From Ceratopteris richardii (lineage: Eukaryota; Streptophyta; Polypodiopsida; Polypodiales; Pteridaceae), in assembly GCA_020310875.1 (NCBI GenBank), contig CM035439.1:140580639-140644638 (forward strand): DNA of 64,000 bases, read 5' to 3'. Positions 1 through 12,584 of this stretch are shown in pieces. How positions within the stretch are numbered: position 1 is the stretch's first letter; every line of letters starts with the position of its first letter. The translations under genes and the position numbers were made by a program. The notes beneath the pieces were generated by a model. It was given only the letters and a program-made list of their open reading frames with translations, had not been told where the DNA came from and did no database searches.

Positions 1-850
<850 letters not shown>

Positions 851-1031
851 TACATTATCCCCACTACCTCTCCATCACATGGTACATTATCCTGTGGTTG
901 TTTCCATGTTCAGCCTACAAAGTTTTGTGTAGCGAGTACTTTTCCATTTTATTTTATTTCTACACAGGGGTTACTACAGTTGTGCATGGTTTTGTCTCAT
1001 AGGCCAAATTTGACCTTCAGAAGATGTTAAT

Positions 1032-1960
<929 letters not shown>

Positions 1961-2520
1961 GGAGACTAGCAGAGGGTGGGTCGCTACATCATGGCCGCAT
2001 ATGAGAGACAAGAGCAGATGCTACAGCACACACATCAGACACAGACGGGTATCCTGAGGACTATTACTCAGTTCTTTCGGCGACTTGAGCCACATCAGAC
2101 AGACCAGCCTTCCAAAAGCATCGGGATCACACTCGAGCAAGCAGCGGCACAGAGAGTGCGATGCAGACCACGTACAACTCGGTACCAACGACCCCGACTA
2201 CATCATGAGGACATCTCTCGCATTAGGATAGCCCATGACCACATGATGGAGCATCGACGCACCACCACCACCACTTGGGTCGCCCTCTTGCAGGAGGTGT
2301 TGAGTCCACCGCCGATGTACCATATACTCCACCCTCCTCCACCCATCTGTACCAGTTAGGGTATACATATCCACTCCCACATATGTCAGTCACCATGTAG
2401 TAGGTGGCCATTATCTGTGGAGTCAAAGCCACGCTCCCCCGATGCACCACTACTTTTTTAACGTAAAGAGCAAGTGGAAATGGACAACACAAGCTACCAT
2501 TCATGAAGCATCGATACATG
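1961..2520 (+). other. Gln/His/Arg-rich open frame, no known domain
   Basis: A 127-codon open frame at 1976-2359 is rich in Gln, His, Arg and Thr and ends in a Pro-rich tail. It follows the LINE relic directly and could be its degraded 3' end. I recognise no domain. Nothing else is visible up to the copia relic. Confidence 0.3.
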
Positions 2521-3476
2521 ACTGGTACCAGAAAGTTGCAGTTTATACATTCAAATGTGAATGGACCAATCAGAGTCGATTCTATTCAGCAATACAAGTA
2601 TTTTGTAACATTTATCGATGATTTTTGAAGCCATTCTTGGGTGTATGGATTAAAAGCAAGGCCAGAAGGCTTTCCTACCTTCAAGAAGTTCTTAGCTATG
2701 GTTGAAAATGAAAGTCTTTAAAATTCAGATACTAATAAGTGATAGAGGAGGAGAGTACTTGTCTAAAGACTTTAAATCTTTTCGTGAAGACAAAGGTATC
2801 TCTCATCAACTCACTATTGCTTATACCCTGGAACAGAATGGTGTTGCAGAGAGAAAGAATAGGACACTTGTTGAAACGATGCATAGTATGATGCCCTCAA
2901 AGAAAATTTCACCTAAATTTTGATTTGGAGTACATCCAACTAATCACATTCTTCACGAATCTTCCACAAAATTTTTTAAGGTCATCAAACCTTACGAAGC
3001 TTATTATGGTAAAGAGCCAAATGTGAATTATTTCAAAGTTTTTGGTTCTCCAACACATGTTCACATTGAGAAGAAGGATCGTGATAAGCTCGATGTTAAA
3101 GCCGTCATTGTAGTTTTCATTGGTTATGCTATTGAAAGTAAAAGATATAGATTCTATGTACCAGAAAAGGTGATATCCTACTCCCACGTATTGCATATGT
3201 TGCAAAAAGTCAGATTTATGATAAACATGCAGAGATTCCAAATTTTTTAATAAAGCAACTGATTATGCATTTTTCAAAATAAATTTGGATTCTTACATTC
3301 AGCCATACGAGGGGGTGATCAACATTCTCAAAGCCTAAAGGTTTGAGTTCAGAGAGGTAAAGAAAAAATTGTAGCTCCTCAAAGAGGCCGCGAAGAGCTA
3401 CGTGATGATGTGCTCGTACCATGTGCACCTAGTATGATCATTGAAAAGCTTTCAGTCTCCTTCCATAAGCTCGAGA
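2521..3476 (+). pseudogene. Ty1/copia integrase relic
   Basis: Broken frames encode copia integrase landmarks in order: FVTFIDDF, then ISDRGGEYLSKDF (catalytic Asp), then QNGVAERKNRTL (catalytic Glu), PYEAYYGKEPNVNYFKVFG and VFIGYAIESKRYRFY. In-frame stops follow FIDDF and SPKF, and the Glu motif begins YTLEQ instead of the usual YTPQQ. Degraded linker sequence continues to 3476, where the chromovirus is inserted. No RT is recognisable on the far side of that insertion. Confidence 0.85.
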
Positions 3477-3481
3477 ATGAA

Positions 3482-3758
3482 TGTGATAAACTAAAAACTC
3501 TCTTGAAAATTGGAAACTAAAGACTTGTGAATAATGTGTGTACCACTCTCCTTTCATCCAATATATCCTCTTGCATCCAAAATAGTAATGCTTTGGAATG
3601 GTCTAGTGCCTCCATGTGGCCATCATGCAACACTCATCCCCATTGCCATTGAATACCTTATAGGATATCCCTCGAGGTTTGGACCTTGGCTATGGCTGAC
3701 CCTCGTCCCACACATACATGAGGTGGTCTATGTAGACCAATGTCGTCAATGTCTGACA
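3482..3758 (-). repeat. Chromovirus 3' LTR
   Basis: 277 bp, TG...CA ends, preceded by target duplication ATGAA. It matches 7464-7729 along its length, apart from substitutions and small indels near its right end. Confidence 0.92.
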
Positions 3759-3775
3759 CTCTCTCCCCCTTCTAA
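3759..3775 (-). promoter_or_regulatory. Polypurine tract of the chromovirus
   Basis: On the minus strand AGAAGGGGGAGAGAG directly abuts the TGTCAGAC start of the 3' LTR. This is the expected place and composition for the plus-strand primer. Confidence 0.85.
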
Positions 3776-4020
3776 AGATCATTGTCCTCAATGATCAATG
3801 AGGGAAAGTATTTGCGAACCAGAGCTTTTGATTCCCAAGTAGAATCTGTATGCGGTAATCCTCTCCACAATACTAGATACTCTTGGATAACATGGTTTCT
3901 CATCGCTTCTGTCTCCGATCTAGTATCGTGTATGGAGAATGATATGTGTTATCACTTTCCTACAAAGAAACAATACCCTCTATTAGATTATCCTCCCTCG
4001 AAATATACTTTCTAAGTTTA
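3776..4020 (-). pseudogene. Chromodomain remnant
   Basis: The minus strand encodes ILDRRQKR, then EYLVLWRGLPHTDSTWE, then ALVRKYFPSL and a stop just before the purine tract. The pattern EYLV-W-GLP...TWE is the chromodomain found at the C-terminus of chromovirus integrases, where it guides insertion by binding modified histone H3. An in-frame stop and loss of the upstream barrel leave it non-functional. It defines the lineage of this element. Confidence 0.85.
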
Positions 4021-4059
4021 CTAACATGGAACACAGGATTGACTCTACAATCTGGAGGA

Positions 4060-4290
4060 AGCTCTAATCAATATGCAACATTACTAAGTAAAGGATGTAA
4101 AAGACCTCGTGTCTTTACCCTTTTTGCTTTGTTGACTTCACACATAAAGCATTGTTGAACATATATGTGGACCTCTGCCTCATCCAAGCCACCAAAATGT
4201 TCTTCTAACAAGTTGAATAGTCTTGTCAATACCAAGATGCCCTCCGCAAGGAACATCATGGTTATCATGCATGAGTTTTCTTCTCAAATC
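4060..4290 (-). pseudogene. Integrase H2C2 zinc-binding remnant
   Basis: Minus-strand frames encode HDVPCGGHLGIDKTIQLV followed by C-x2-C in QQCFMCEVNKAKR. This matches the N-terminal HHCC module of gypsy integrases. A frame change splits it, and the DDE core is not present to its left. Confidence 0.8.
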
Positions 4291-4379
4291 TTGAGAATCT
4301 AGTACGCAAACCTTTTCTTTCCGTTTAACTATTCCATTCTCCAAATGACTAATCTCAAATGACTTTCATGCTCATGTAC

Positions 4380-5112
4380 AGACCTACTATACACTAACAA
4401 GTCATCAACAAAATCCACAACACACTTTCCAATGAATGGTCGTAAAAGATCATTCACTTACATCATGAAAGTAGCAGATGCATTAGTCAAACCAAATGGC
4501 ATAACTAAATACTCATAATGCCCAAAACGGATCCTGAAAGTTGTTTTATATGCATCTTGATCCTTTACTCTAATATGATGGTAGCCACTTTTCAAATCTA
4601 CCTATCTCAAAATCCAACTTGTCATCATAGGATTGGATATGAACGGGTAAACCCACCACTCGTCCGTCCCATGTCTCAGTTCCCTTCCTGTCAGCTAACT
4701 CTACTATGTAGGCATACTCTGACCGCACAATCTCTAAGTGTAGCCTCCTCACTAGTCGGAAGCTAATAACATTATGTGTAGACCCAGCGTCAAAGAGTAC
4801 CTTGACAGGCTGACCTGCCACGACTCCTCTGCCACGACTCCTCTCATAACAATGAGCTTCGTGCCTGGGAATCGGTATCCTCTCTGTGCCACTGGGCAAA
4901 AGCAAAGCACCTAGCACAGTGGGAATCTTCTTTGTGACCGTTATGACCACTATGGGAGATGATATCTCGGATGGGGAATCACCAAAATCCTCATCTCCAT
5001 CACTCCCTGCCTCTGTAGGATTGATGACTATGGTAGCTTCCATTATCTTCTTCTTGGGGTAGTCCTTGAAGAGGTGCTTTTCTAGACATTCATAGCACAA
5101 TCCTTCCTTCAT
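4380..5112 (-). pseudogene. Zinc knuckle-protease joined to RT palm remnant
   Basis: From the right, a cysteine cluster YECLEKHLFKDYP is a degenerate gag zinc knuckle. VLFDAGSTHNVIS is the retropepsin active site (D-A-G in place of D-S-G). The frame then passes through DDKLDFE into RT sequence, which in another frame reads [29 protein letters not shown] and VDDLLVYS. A deletion has therefore fused protease to the middle of RT, removing the RT fingers and the protease tail. Confidence 0.85.
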
Positions 5113-6041
5113 TGCCTTCTCTTTCTACTGAGGGGTAAGTATAGACTTATTATACGCTCTCTCTGCCAGAGCCAAAGTAGGCACTTTCCTTTTTCCTCGT
5201 GAAATTATCTTGATCATGTGGAACTGCTTAGCCTCTTTTTGAGGCTATGCCCTCATCGAGCCAGGAGTGGACGTCGAAAAGGGTCGACTCATCTTAGTCC
5301 ATGAGGACCTCGACCCTATGCCCCTGTAGCCATCCTCATGAACTAGAGCCATCTCCATGGCATGTGCCAAGGAGTGATACCTCTCCTTCCTCACTAAAGA
5401 TCGGATAGTTTCTCTAAGTCCCAAGACGAACTTGTGGACATGGAGAAACTCTGGGAAAGAGTCAAGTACTTTGAGAAGTACCTCTCTAAACTTATCTGAG
5501 TACTCATGAACAATTTGGTTGTTCTAACGGATGAAAAACCAAGTGTCTAGCACTCTAGACCTCCCGTGGGGCGGTACAAAGTTATTGTAGAACAAGACTT
5601 TAAATTGCTCCCAAGTCATGGGCTCTTTCTTGTCTTTCTCTATCTTACGCCACCACCTATGGGCGACGTTCATGAAATTATATGTAGCTTGCTGAATTTT
5701 ATTTGTATCATCCATTATATGGTATAAATGGAAGCACTGCTCCCACTTGTTGAGCCACTTCTCAACAGCTTCAGCAGTCCTAGCACTAGTAGAGTCGTGA
5801 TATCTAAGCGGCTTAAGATCCTTAAGCTTCCATCAAGCCTCTCTTAACTAGTATGTTCTCTCTAGGAATCTCTGGAGTTTGATGCTTGCCTGTCTAACTC
5901 CAGCCTTGGTAGGTCGGTTACTGGCACAACTTCCTCTTTCTTGGAACCAGGCATGTGCTCCAAGATATCATGAAGTGCGCTCTCTAAGTGTGCTATCCTA
6001 GCACTCATGACCTCTATAGGATCTGAGGTATGCTCAGCCAT
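5113..6041 (-). pseudogene. Chromovirus gag
   Basis: The likely start is ATG at 6041, giving MAEHTSDPIEVMSARIAHLE. A retrotransposon gag core follows at 5715-5524 (WWRKIEKDKKEPMTWEQFKVLFYNNFVPP). Several stops and frame changes interrupt it. Its position between leader and zinc knuckle fits capsid. Confidence 0.8.
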
Positions 6042-7447
6042 GAGTGTTTCAGCCCTAATGTGAAGAAGGTCTTCATTCCATTCAAGGATAAAGTGAAGGT
6101 CTTTTGTTATGTTTTTATGGTTTTTTTTTTTTTTATTATTTTTTTTTTTGTGTGCTTTATGTACACCTAAGATAACAAAGTGGCAGCGAAAATGAACAAA
6201 TCACAAACCTTTGCATAAAGAAATGAGAGGAAAAAAAACTTGTAGTATGCTATGCTTACTTTTATGCATATGCATGCTAAATTTTAAAATTTTCGATAGC
6301 ATTTCAACATGAAAATGGAAATCGGCAAAAAACATAACTTAAGTTGCCCTAAAGCACTTCCAAACCAAAAGGTTCCGGTAGGCACAATGTATACACAATG
6401 AAACCAAAGGGTACTACACTCCCTTGTAAAAAAAACCTCGTGCTTGTGACACGATATAATAAATAAGAATACTAAGAGTTTTTATAATTTCTTGATTGTA
6501 CCTGCAAGATCAAACACTAACATACTACTTTCATGCAAAATTGAGAGCTGAACAAGCCTATAATCAACCATATGCTATATATGCTATATATGCTATGCAT
6601 TATGCTTGTTCTACGTGCATAATGATGCATGAAAAGAGAAAGAATGCATAAAAATTGACATGAAAACTTATCGTGGAGTTCAAAACTTTGATGTGCAGGT
6701 GTGTGCAGGTGCTGGAAATGATCAACACACACTCCTCTTGAGTCTCCAAGAGTATCTCGCTGGCTATTGCATCGAAAAGGTGCTCGAACAGGGGTCTTCG
6801 TTGTTGAACAGCCAACTTTGGAGCTTTGTAGAGGTCTGAAGATGGATTCAATTGATGGCTTCTAACCACTCAATGGATAGGTCTCTCAACAAGGATTCAT
6901 AAAAAATTAAATCACTCAATTTGGATACCAAATGAGTGAGTTATGACCAATATAGTGAAAGGGGGTATGTTAAATTATGCTTTTACGAAGGGGTTCAGTC
7001 ATGGAAGCCAAAAGGAACTTCGAAATTTCTTCTCTGTTGACCTCCTTCAGCCCTGAGCACATGGGCAGCTCGACGCTTATCCCACATACAGAGCTGAAAT
7101 GGAGCTGGGCACCTATAAAATGAGCTCTCTCTTGCTACTCTTCCCAACTCAAGAAGCTAGGAAAGATAGATGCCCACAGACTTGCTGAGGCGGCCATCTG
7201 GATGCTGCTCGTGAGTCCTCCACGGTCTGAACTGATCGGTTCAGTGCCGTGGCCCTCTATGGGGGCTCAAAACTTCTCCTAAGGATTAATCCTCCTTCCA
7301 TTTGCAATATGACGACGACGGAGGCCTTCCGTAACGCTGCTCAGCCCTCCTTCGATAAAGACAACCGTCAGCCTGCACACTCCAAGGCAGCTAACTTCCA
7401 CGGATGAAATTCAAAGAAAAATCGACTTTTCCCAAAAACTTTCAAAT
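6042..7447 (-). other. Chromovirus 5' leader, non-coding
   Basis: About 1.4 kb between primer site and gag without a convincing coding frame. It contains a T-rich tract at 6119-6150 and an ATATGCTAT triple repeat near 6570-6600. The length is large for a leader; a foreign insertion inside it is possible but I cannot delimit one. Confidence 0.5.
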
Positions 7448-7461
7448 GTGCTCTGATACCA
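7448..7461 (-). promoter_or_regulatory. Primer binding site, tRNA-iMet type
   Basis: The minus strand reads TGGTATCAGAGCAC two bases from the 5' LTR. This is the classic initiator-Met tRNA primer sequence of plant LTR retrotransposons. Confidence 0.92.
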
Positions 7462-7463
7462 AA

Positions 7464-7729
7464 TGTGATACGCTAAAAACTCTCTTGAAAATTAGAAACT
7501 AAAGACTTGTGAATGATGTGTGTGCCACTCTCCTCCCATCCAATATATCCTCTTGCATCCAAAATGGTAATGCTTTGGAATAGTCTAGTGCCTCCATGTG
7601 GCCATCATGCAACACTCATCCCCATTACCATTGAATACCTTAGCATATCTCCCGAGCTTGGGACCTTGGCTATGGCTAGCCCTTGTCCCACACACACATG
7701 AGGTGGTCTCTATAGACCGATGTCTGACA
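7464..7729 (-). repeat. Chromovirus 5' LTR
   Basis: 266 bp, TGTGAT...TGACA, followed by target duplication ATGAA. Its last 31 bp are part of a later tandem duplication (7699-7786). Confidence 0.92.
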
Positions 7730-7786
7730 ATGAAATACACAATGAGGTGGTCTCTATAGACCGATGTCTGACAATGAAATACACAA
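7699..7786. repeat. 44-bp tandem duplication across LTR end, TSD and flank
   Basis: Two identical units (7699-7742, 7743-7786) start TGAGGTGGTCTCTATAGACC. Each contains the LTR terminus, the ATGAA target duplication and the first flanking bases. The duplication therefore happened after insertion. Confidence 0.93.
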
Positions 7787-8675
7787 AAGTGTAGTACTTA
7801 AATAAAAGAAAGATATGCAGATTGTGTTTAACATAGGCAGGTGCAAGGAGTGTCTTTTTACATATGCCGAGCATATGTAGCGAGTAGAGAGAGACATGAG
7901 GACATCTTGGGTACACCACCATCCAGTGCAGTGCTTATGGTGAGATTTTAGCATATGAGGTTTACATTTTTCTACTTGAGATCCAATAACAAAGAAATGG
8001 CATGTTGCATAGAGGAGATACTCATGAAGGACGAATGCTAACGCCCATGTTCACTCATGTCTTCCGTAGCTAGTAAGACACAAAGTTTGTCGAATAAGAG
8101 AGCGAGGTCTCTCACTAGAGGAACATACACAATGAGCATGAAGAAGACCTGAAGTGTTCAATCCAAAGCTCCAAAGCAACAAGAGGAAGCTCCCTTGAGG
8201 ATCAGATCCAGGAACATAAAGCTCATAACCCTCGATGGATACCCCATTCTATTCATATTGGTTAAGATATTATGCTAAATAGGCATAGCTCTGCTCACAT
8301 TCTTATTGTCATGGTTGTACTCCATATACGGAGTTAGCTGATCATCCATGCATTCAGACACATCCATATATAATTACGTCTCGCATTCACCTTTCATTAC
8401 CTTCGGTTTTTTTTCCGCTTTTTGTAATGATCGGGTACACATGCGGCAGGCTATATATGTTTTGTCTCATGGGCGATATTCTGTCTGTTGTGTAGTTGTG
8501 TGTGTGTGAAAGAAGAGAGAACTGAAATTTCGAACGGCCGAATATGAACGAAAGCACCACCAAAAAGGCATACAAGCTAAAGAAACAACAGCCGAGCATG
8601 AAAGAGAGTACGCAATACGGGAAAGCCAGCAGAGAAAGCAATAAGCACCACCATATATCAAGCTACATCAAACTC
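7787..8675. other. Intergenic, nothing recognised
   Basis: No coding similarity on either strand. It might be residual copia sequence flanking the chromovirus, but I find no supporting motif. Confidence 0.4.
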
Positions 8676-8723
8676 TGTGGGTGTGGGTGTGGGTGTGTGT
8701 GCGCGCCCGCGCGCGTGTGTGCG
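8676..8723. repeat. GT/GC alternating simple repeat
   Basis: (GTGTGG)n passes into GTGTGTGCGCGCCCGCGCGCGTGTGTGCG in fragments. Alternating purine-pyrimidine of this kind is Z-DNA-prone. Confidence 0.9.
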
Positions 8724-9365
8724 TAACGTCGAGATACTGAGATATATATTCCAATGAACGAATGCAATCGATGAAGCGTGGAGATTACATGCATAACTAT
8801 AATGCCTGCATTCTCACACTCGTACATAAAAATTGTTTGTCCAAGATGCCCAAATCTGATCGGGATTGTTACCAGGAAAGTGTGCAATCAAAGAAGTGGA
8901 CATAGCTGGCGGAGTACGCAGCACCAGCGCCTTCACCTGATGCAGCTGTAATCCTTTCCCGTAAGACTAGCCGCGCGCGCTGGTGCAAAAGCCTCGAAGG
9001 AACTGACACGTTTACATGTCGTCTGCCGCTACAACAAGGCCGGTCAATCTTTTGAGGCGCTTCAAGAGATTTCATTTCAAGACCACAACAACATTGGCTA
9101 AGAAGAGAAGAAAGAATGGCACTAACATTGCATCATCGATTGAAAAAGAGCTCCCTAGATTTTAATAACATGTTTCACCATCAATATTTCACAGCTACAA
9201 ATCATGGTTATGAGTAAGCTGAAGAAGTGGTAAAATTTCCACATGGGGGTAAAATTTCCACATGACACCAAGAAATAGCACGCATATGTAAACCAATTAT
9301 TAAAACTATGGATGATTACTATATGGCATGCTCACATAAATAGTAAAGTAAAAAGAAGTCAAGGA
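8724..9365. other. Intergenic with one unassigned short frame
   Basis: A 68-codon minus-strand frame (9075-8869), more GC-rich than its surroundings, has no recognisable domain. A 15-bp direct repeat (AAATTTCCACATG) lies near 9231-9260. Nothing else stands out. Confidence 0.3.
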
Positions 9366-9367
9366 AG

Positions 9368-9432
9368 TGTGGTTTAGTCGTAACACACTTGTGCCTCTAG
9401 CATAAGGTCTAAGGCTCAACTCCCAGTTGTGA
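9368..9432 (+). other. tRNA-like segment with pol III A and B boxes (SINE head?)
   Basis: TGGTTTAGTCG (9370-9380) fits the pol III box A consensus TRGYNNARNGG except one base. GGCTCAACTCC (9413-9423) fits box B GGTTCGANTCC with two transitions. The 32-bp gap between them is tRNA-like. No tRNA fold is convincing, so a SINE head or tRNA pseudogene is more likely than a tRNA gene. No poly-A tail or second copy confirms it. Confidence 0.4.
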
Positions 9433-10322
9433 GACATTGCGAAGTTTGAAAGGGTGTCGATGTTTAAATCACTAGAGCAAGAGTCTTTTTTAAGGAAAGG
9501 AGAGAGGAAGAGAGTAAAAGAAAACAACAAAATAATGACCTAAAGAAGCACCAAAATAGGCAATATCTTCCATGTTCTTGTGTCACACTTTTTTTTTAAG
9601 ATCAAGTGCAAATATGTTAACATAGGAGAGAGTACAAGAGAAAGGAAGGAGGTACAAAGATGGTTAGAGATCTTAATGTTTTGTTTAGGGGGAAAATTAC
9701 TCAAAAAAATGAAGGAGCTTTATGATGGTTTGATCTCCTTCATGCAGGAGTCATTTATGTTTAAGCTTGTTGTTCTCCATTATAAGATTCTATGATGCTT
9801 AAAGGAGGGGGGGAGGCTCTTGGTGTTTTTGATCCTTCTAGCTAGAAAGTGCAATGAGGACTCAATAGACCTTTCTCAATGTGGGTTGCCAAAGTTTGCA
9901 AAGCATGCTCTTTGTGAACCTTCTAATGCCTCACCAAGCAAGGCTTGTTTCTAGTCAATTGATCGATCCAAGCTTTAGAATCTCACTCACTCTCCTCCAT
10001 GCAATGTTACTTTTGCAAAAGAAAAAGTATGTATGTGAGGTCTTCATGCCCCTGATGGCATCCATCCTTAAGAGACATTGAAAAAGAACAAGAAGAAAAC
10101 GAATAAGACAATCACAAATAGGCAATGACTCCCGTGTTCTCGTGTCATGCTTGTACAACATTCATCTCACTTACATGAATGAGTTCATATGACGAGTTGT
10201 ATTTAGTTAGTCCATGTGCATCATTCTTTCGTAAGGCCTTTGCCTTCCCATGGTCATTTTTATGCAGTTTCATTCATCTTAAGTCCAGTTTACTCCTCAA
10301 AAATCATTGTATTCATTGTATC
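9433..10322. other. Intergenic and presumed start of old copia LTR
   Basis: No clear coding. A phrase around 9556-9588 (AGGCAAT...TTCTTGTGTCA) recurs loosely at 10119-10150. The 5' LTR of the old copia probably begins somewhere after about 10200, but its first bases are too diverged to place. Confidence 0.35.
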
Positions 10323-10593
10323 ATTTGCTTCTATCATTGTATTCATTCTTCTTCAAGGGGAATTATCCCATATATGATGTACTTTGGAGATCCCCCTCCA
10401 ACGCTATATAAAGAAGGTTTCTCCCCCACTTTGTACTTGGTTAGAATCTTGAGGAGCTTACTGTGGCAAGCTCATTTCTAATCCATGAGAGTTTATCCAT
10501 TTCTTGGTCTACTCACTTTGAGTCCCTCACACTCTTTCATTTTGTGAGTATATATCTTCTTTTCATTTAGCTTCTATGAGCGTACTCTTTACA
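10323..10593 (+). repeat. Old copia 5' LTR (visible part)
   Basis: Aligns with 21758-22028 through CATTTGCTTCTA, TTCAAGGGGAATTATCCCA, ATGATGTACTTTGGAGA and CTCACACTCTTTCATTTTGT. It ends ACA next to the primer site. A TATATAAAGAAGG sequence near 10405 is a plausible TATA box. The left limit is uncertain. Confidence 0.8.
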
Positions 10594-10607
10594 TGGTATC
10601 AGAGCAC
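10594..10607 (+). promoter_or_regulatory. Primer binding site, tRNA-iMet type
   Basis: TGGTATCAGAGCAC directly follows the LTR terminus ACA. Confidence 0.92.
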
Positions 10608-12059
10608 TAGGTGAAGATCTTGGTGGTCATTTTGGTAGTGATTATGGAGATTCTGGTGGTGGTGGTGCTTGTGTGTTGAGAGTTTTGCTTTCTTTTCATT
10701 GATAGAACTTTTTGCCATCGGTTTTATGCTCTTTGAATCTCATTTTTCCCATTTTCCCACCCTCCCATCCTTCTCTTTTCACCCCTTTTCCCAGCCTTCC
10801 ACCCTCTTTGTGGTGGCACATGACAACATTTAGTAGTTCTTCTCTCTTTGTGGTCATCAAGTGGAGTTGTTGGCGAATCTCTTTGTTTGGAGTGTTATAA
10901 ACACTTGATTCCATGTTGATCACTATCAGCACTCGTATAATTCATGCGCTCATTAGTTCTTCTTCATTAGATATTGGCTACCTTATTGTAATTTTCATCC
11001 AACTTGGTTGCATGCCATTTATTCTTTGTAACAAGAAGCTTGTAATTTCTATTTGAGAGAAGCTTACGATTCTATACAACGAGTCCTGCTCGTATGTGTG
11101 CACTCTAACACCTTGCAGACATAGAATTGACTCTTCTATGTGTGAACTATTGAGAGAGAGACCTCGTGGCTAATGGTTAGTCTCAGTGCTCACGTAAAAT
11201 CTTATTATGAACCAATCAAAATACTTAATATTCTAAATCTTGGCGAAGATTTATAAATATCAACCGGTTTCAAAAGGCATAGGGTATTTTCTTCTTATTT
11301 TTTAAAAGCTTTTTGTATTTAGAAGTTGATATCACCACAGATTCGACTTTGAGCATTGTTCTCTAAACTTTTCTAGTCTAAAAAGAGAGATTGGCAAGGG
11401 AGTTTCATAACATCATGATGATGGTGTGACTCATCTATATCTGAGTCAATGGAAACGCTTTTGAGGGATCATGTTAACTCATAATAAGGATTCTTTGAGC
11501 CTTACATCTCGAGGGGTTTCAAAGAATACTTTGTTATTGCAAGCTTCACTCAAGAGGGTTCAACTACCACCAAGAGTATTTTCAAATAGTGCCCCCCTCC
11601 CGTTGTAATCTTCAAAACAAGGTTATAAAGTGTTGTATCCAAGACCTTAAGGTTCAACCCTCCTTTTGGGTATATTTTTTAGCACACCAAAACTCTAAGG
11701 GATTTCTTTTGTATTTTTAAGGTTACTTTGTATTTTCCAAGCGACCAATGCTCATTTAGCCCACAAACATTTTGCTGAATTTGGCACTAAGAGCCCTATT
11801 GTTGTATCATTGAGAAATATAAGAAGACTCCACTGTGTGATACTTTGGGAGGCTATTCTAGTCCCCCAAAGAGTGTCTCCCCGAGCATTTTGGGCTTCTA
11901 AGCCCCCCTTCCAAGGTTTCAACAAGTGTTGGACTACTCTCAACCCCAAGAGTTTCCAATTTTCCACAAGAACTACTCTAAACCCCCCCCATCCTACCCC
12001 ATCTCAAATTTTGGTGCCAAGTTCGACTCCATTTTTGCAAGTGTTGTGATTCAATTTTT
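10608..12059 (+). other. Old copia leader / unrecognised gag N-terminus
   Basis: About 1.45 kb where leader and the first part of gag should lie. I find no copia gag N-terminal motif and no other domain. Pyrimidine-rich stretches near 10740-10800 are the only compositional feature. Confidence 0.4.
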
Positions 12060-12470
12060 AAGTTCAATTTGTTTCAACAAAGACCATGTCTACTATCTCG
12101 AGAGAAATATCTTTAAGTCAGTTGTACTTACCTTTCTAGTGAGGACATGGCCATTAGACTTCTTAATGAGTTTCCTAGGTCTTATGCAACCTTTGTCACA
12201 ACCCTTTACAACTGTGGCCAAGTATTCAATTGGGAGGAAGTAGGATGACCTTTTCTCCTCCACGAACTTTCGAGTAAAGTCATCATCCTTGTGAGAAACC
12301 ATGATGAAAGCTAACAGACCATTCAACAAGGCCAAGAACACTAGTCACAAACCTAGCAATACTTTAAAACAAGGCTCTAGCAATTCATGAAAGAAGTTTC
12401 GCTGCAAGTACTATGGTAAAATAGGGCATCTTGAGAAATTCTAATATAAAAAGAAGAACAACTCTAAAGC
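12060..12470 (+). pseudogene. Old copia gag C-terminal part with zinc knuckle
   Basis: Frames encode AIRLLNEFPRSYATFVTTL, the UBN2-type copia gag signature (L-x-x-PxSY-x-x-FVTTL), then FRCKYYGKIGHLEKF. The latter aligns with a C-x2-C-x4-H-x4-C knuckle whose second Cys is Tyr and last Cys is Phe. Stops interrupt throughout. Confidence 0.75.
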
Positions 12471-12584
12471 CTCTACCTCTAGGCACCAAATCAAGTCCTC
12501 TCAACATAGGTCTCATTGTTCAAGTGAAGATCTATTTATCTCCATATTATAGGCTTATCTCCATATTATAGGCCAATGCCCTAA

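Larger units (their letters stand above)
3482..7729 (-). mobile_element. Decayed Ty3/gypsy chromovirus with LTRs and TSD
   Basis: The element has LTRs starting TGTGAT and ending TGACA, flanked by the 5-bp target duplication ATGAA (3477-3481 and 7730-7734). On the minus strand it reads 5' LTR, iMet primer site, long leader, gag, zinc knuckle/protease, a remnant of RT, integrase zinc domain, chromodomain, purine tract, 3' LTR. The coding region is reduced to about 2.3 kb by deletions: protease runs straight into the RT palm, and RNase H and the integrase core are missing. By eye the LTRs differ at roughly 20 sites, so it is old. It sits inside the copia relic. Confidence 0.9.
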
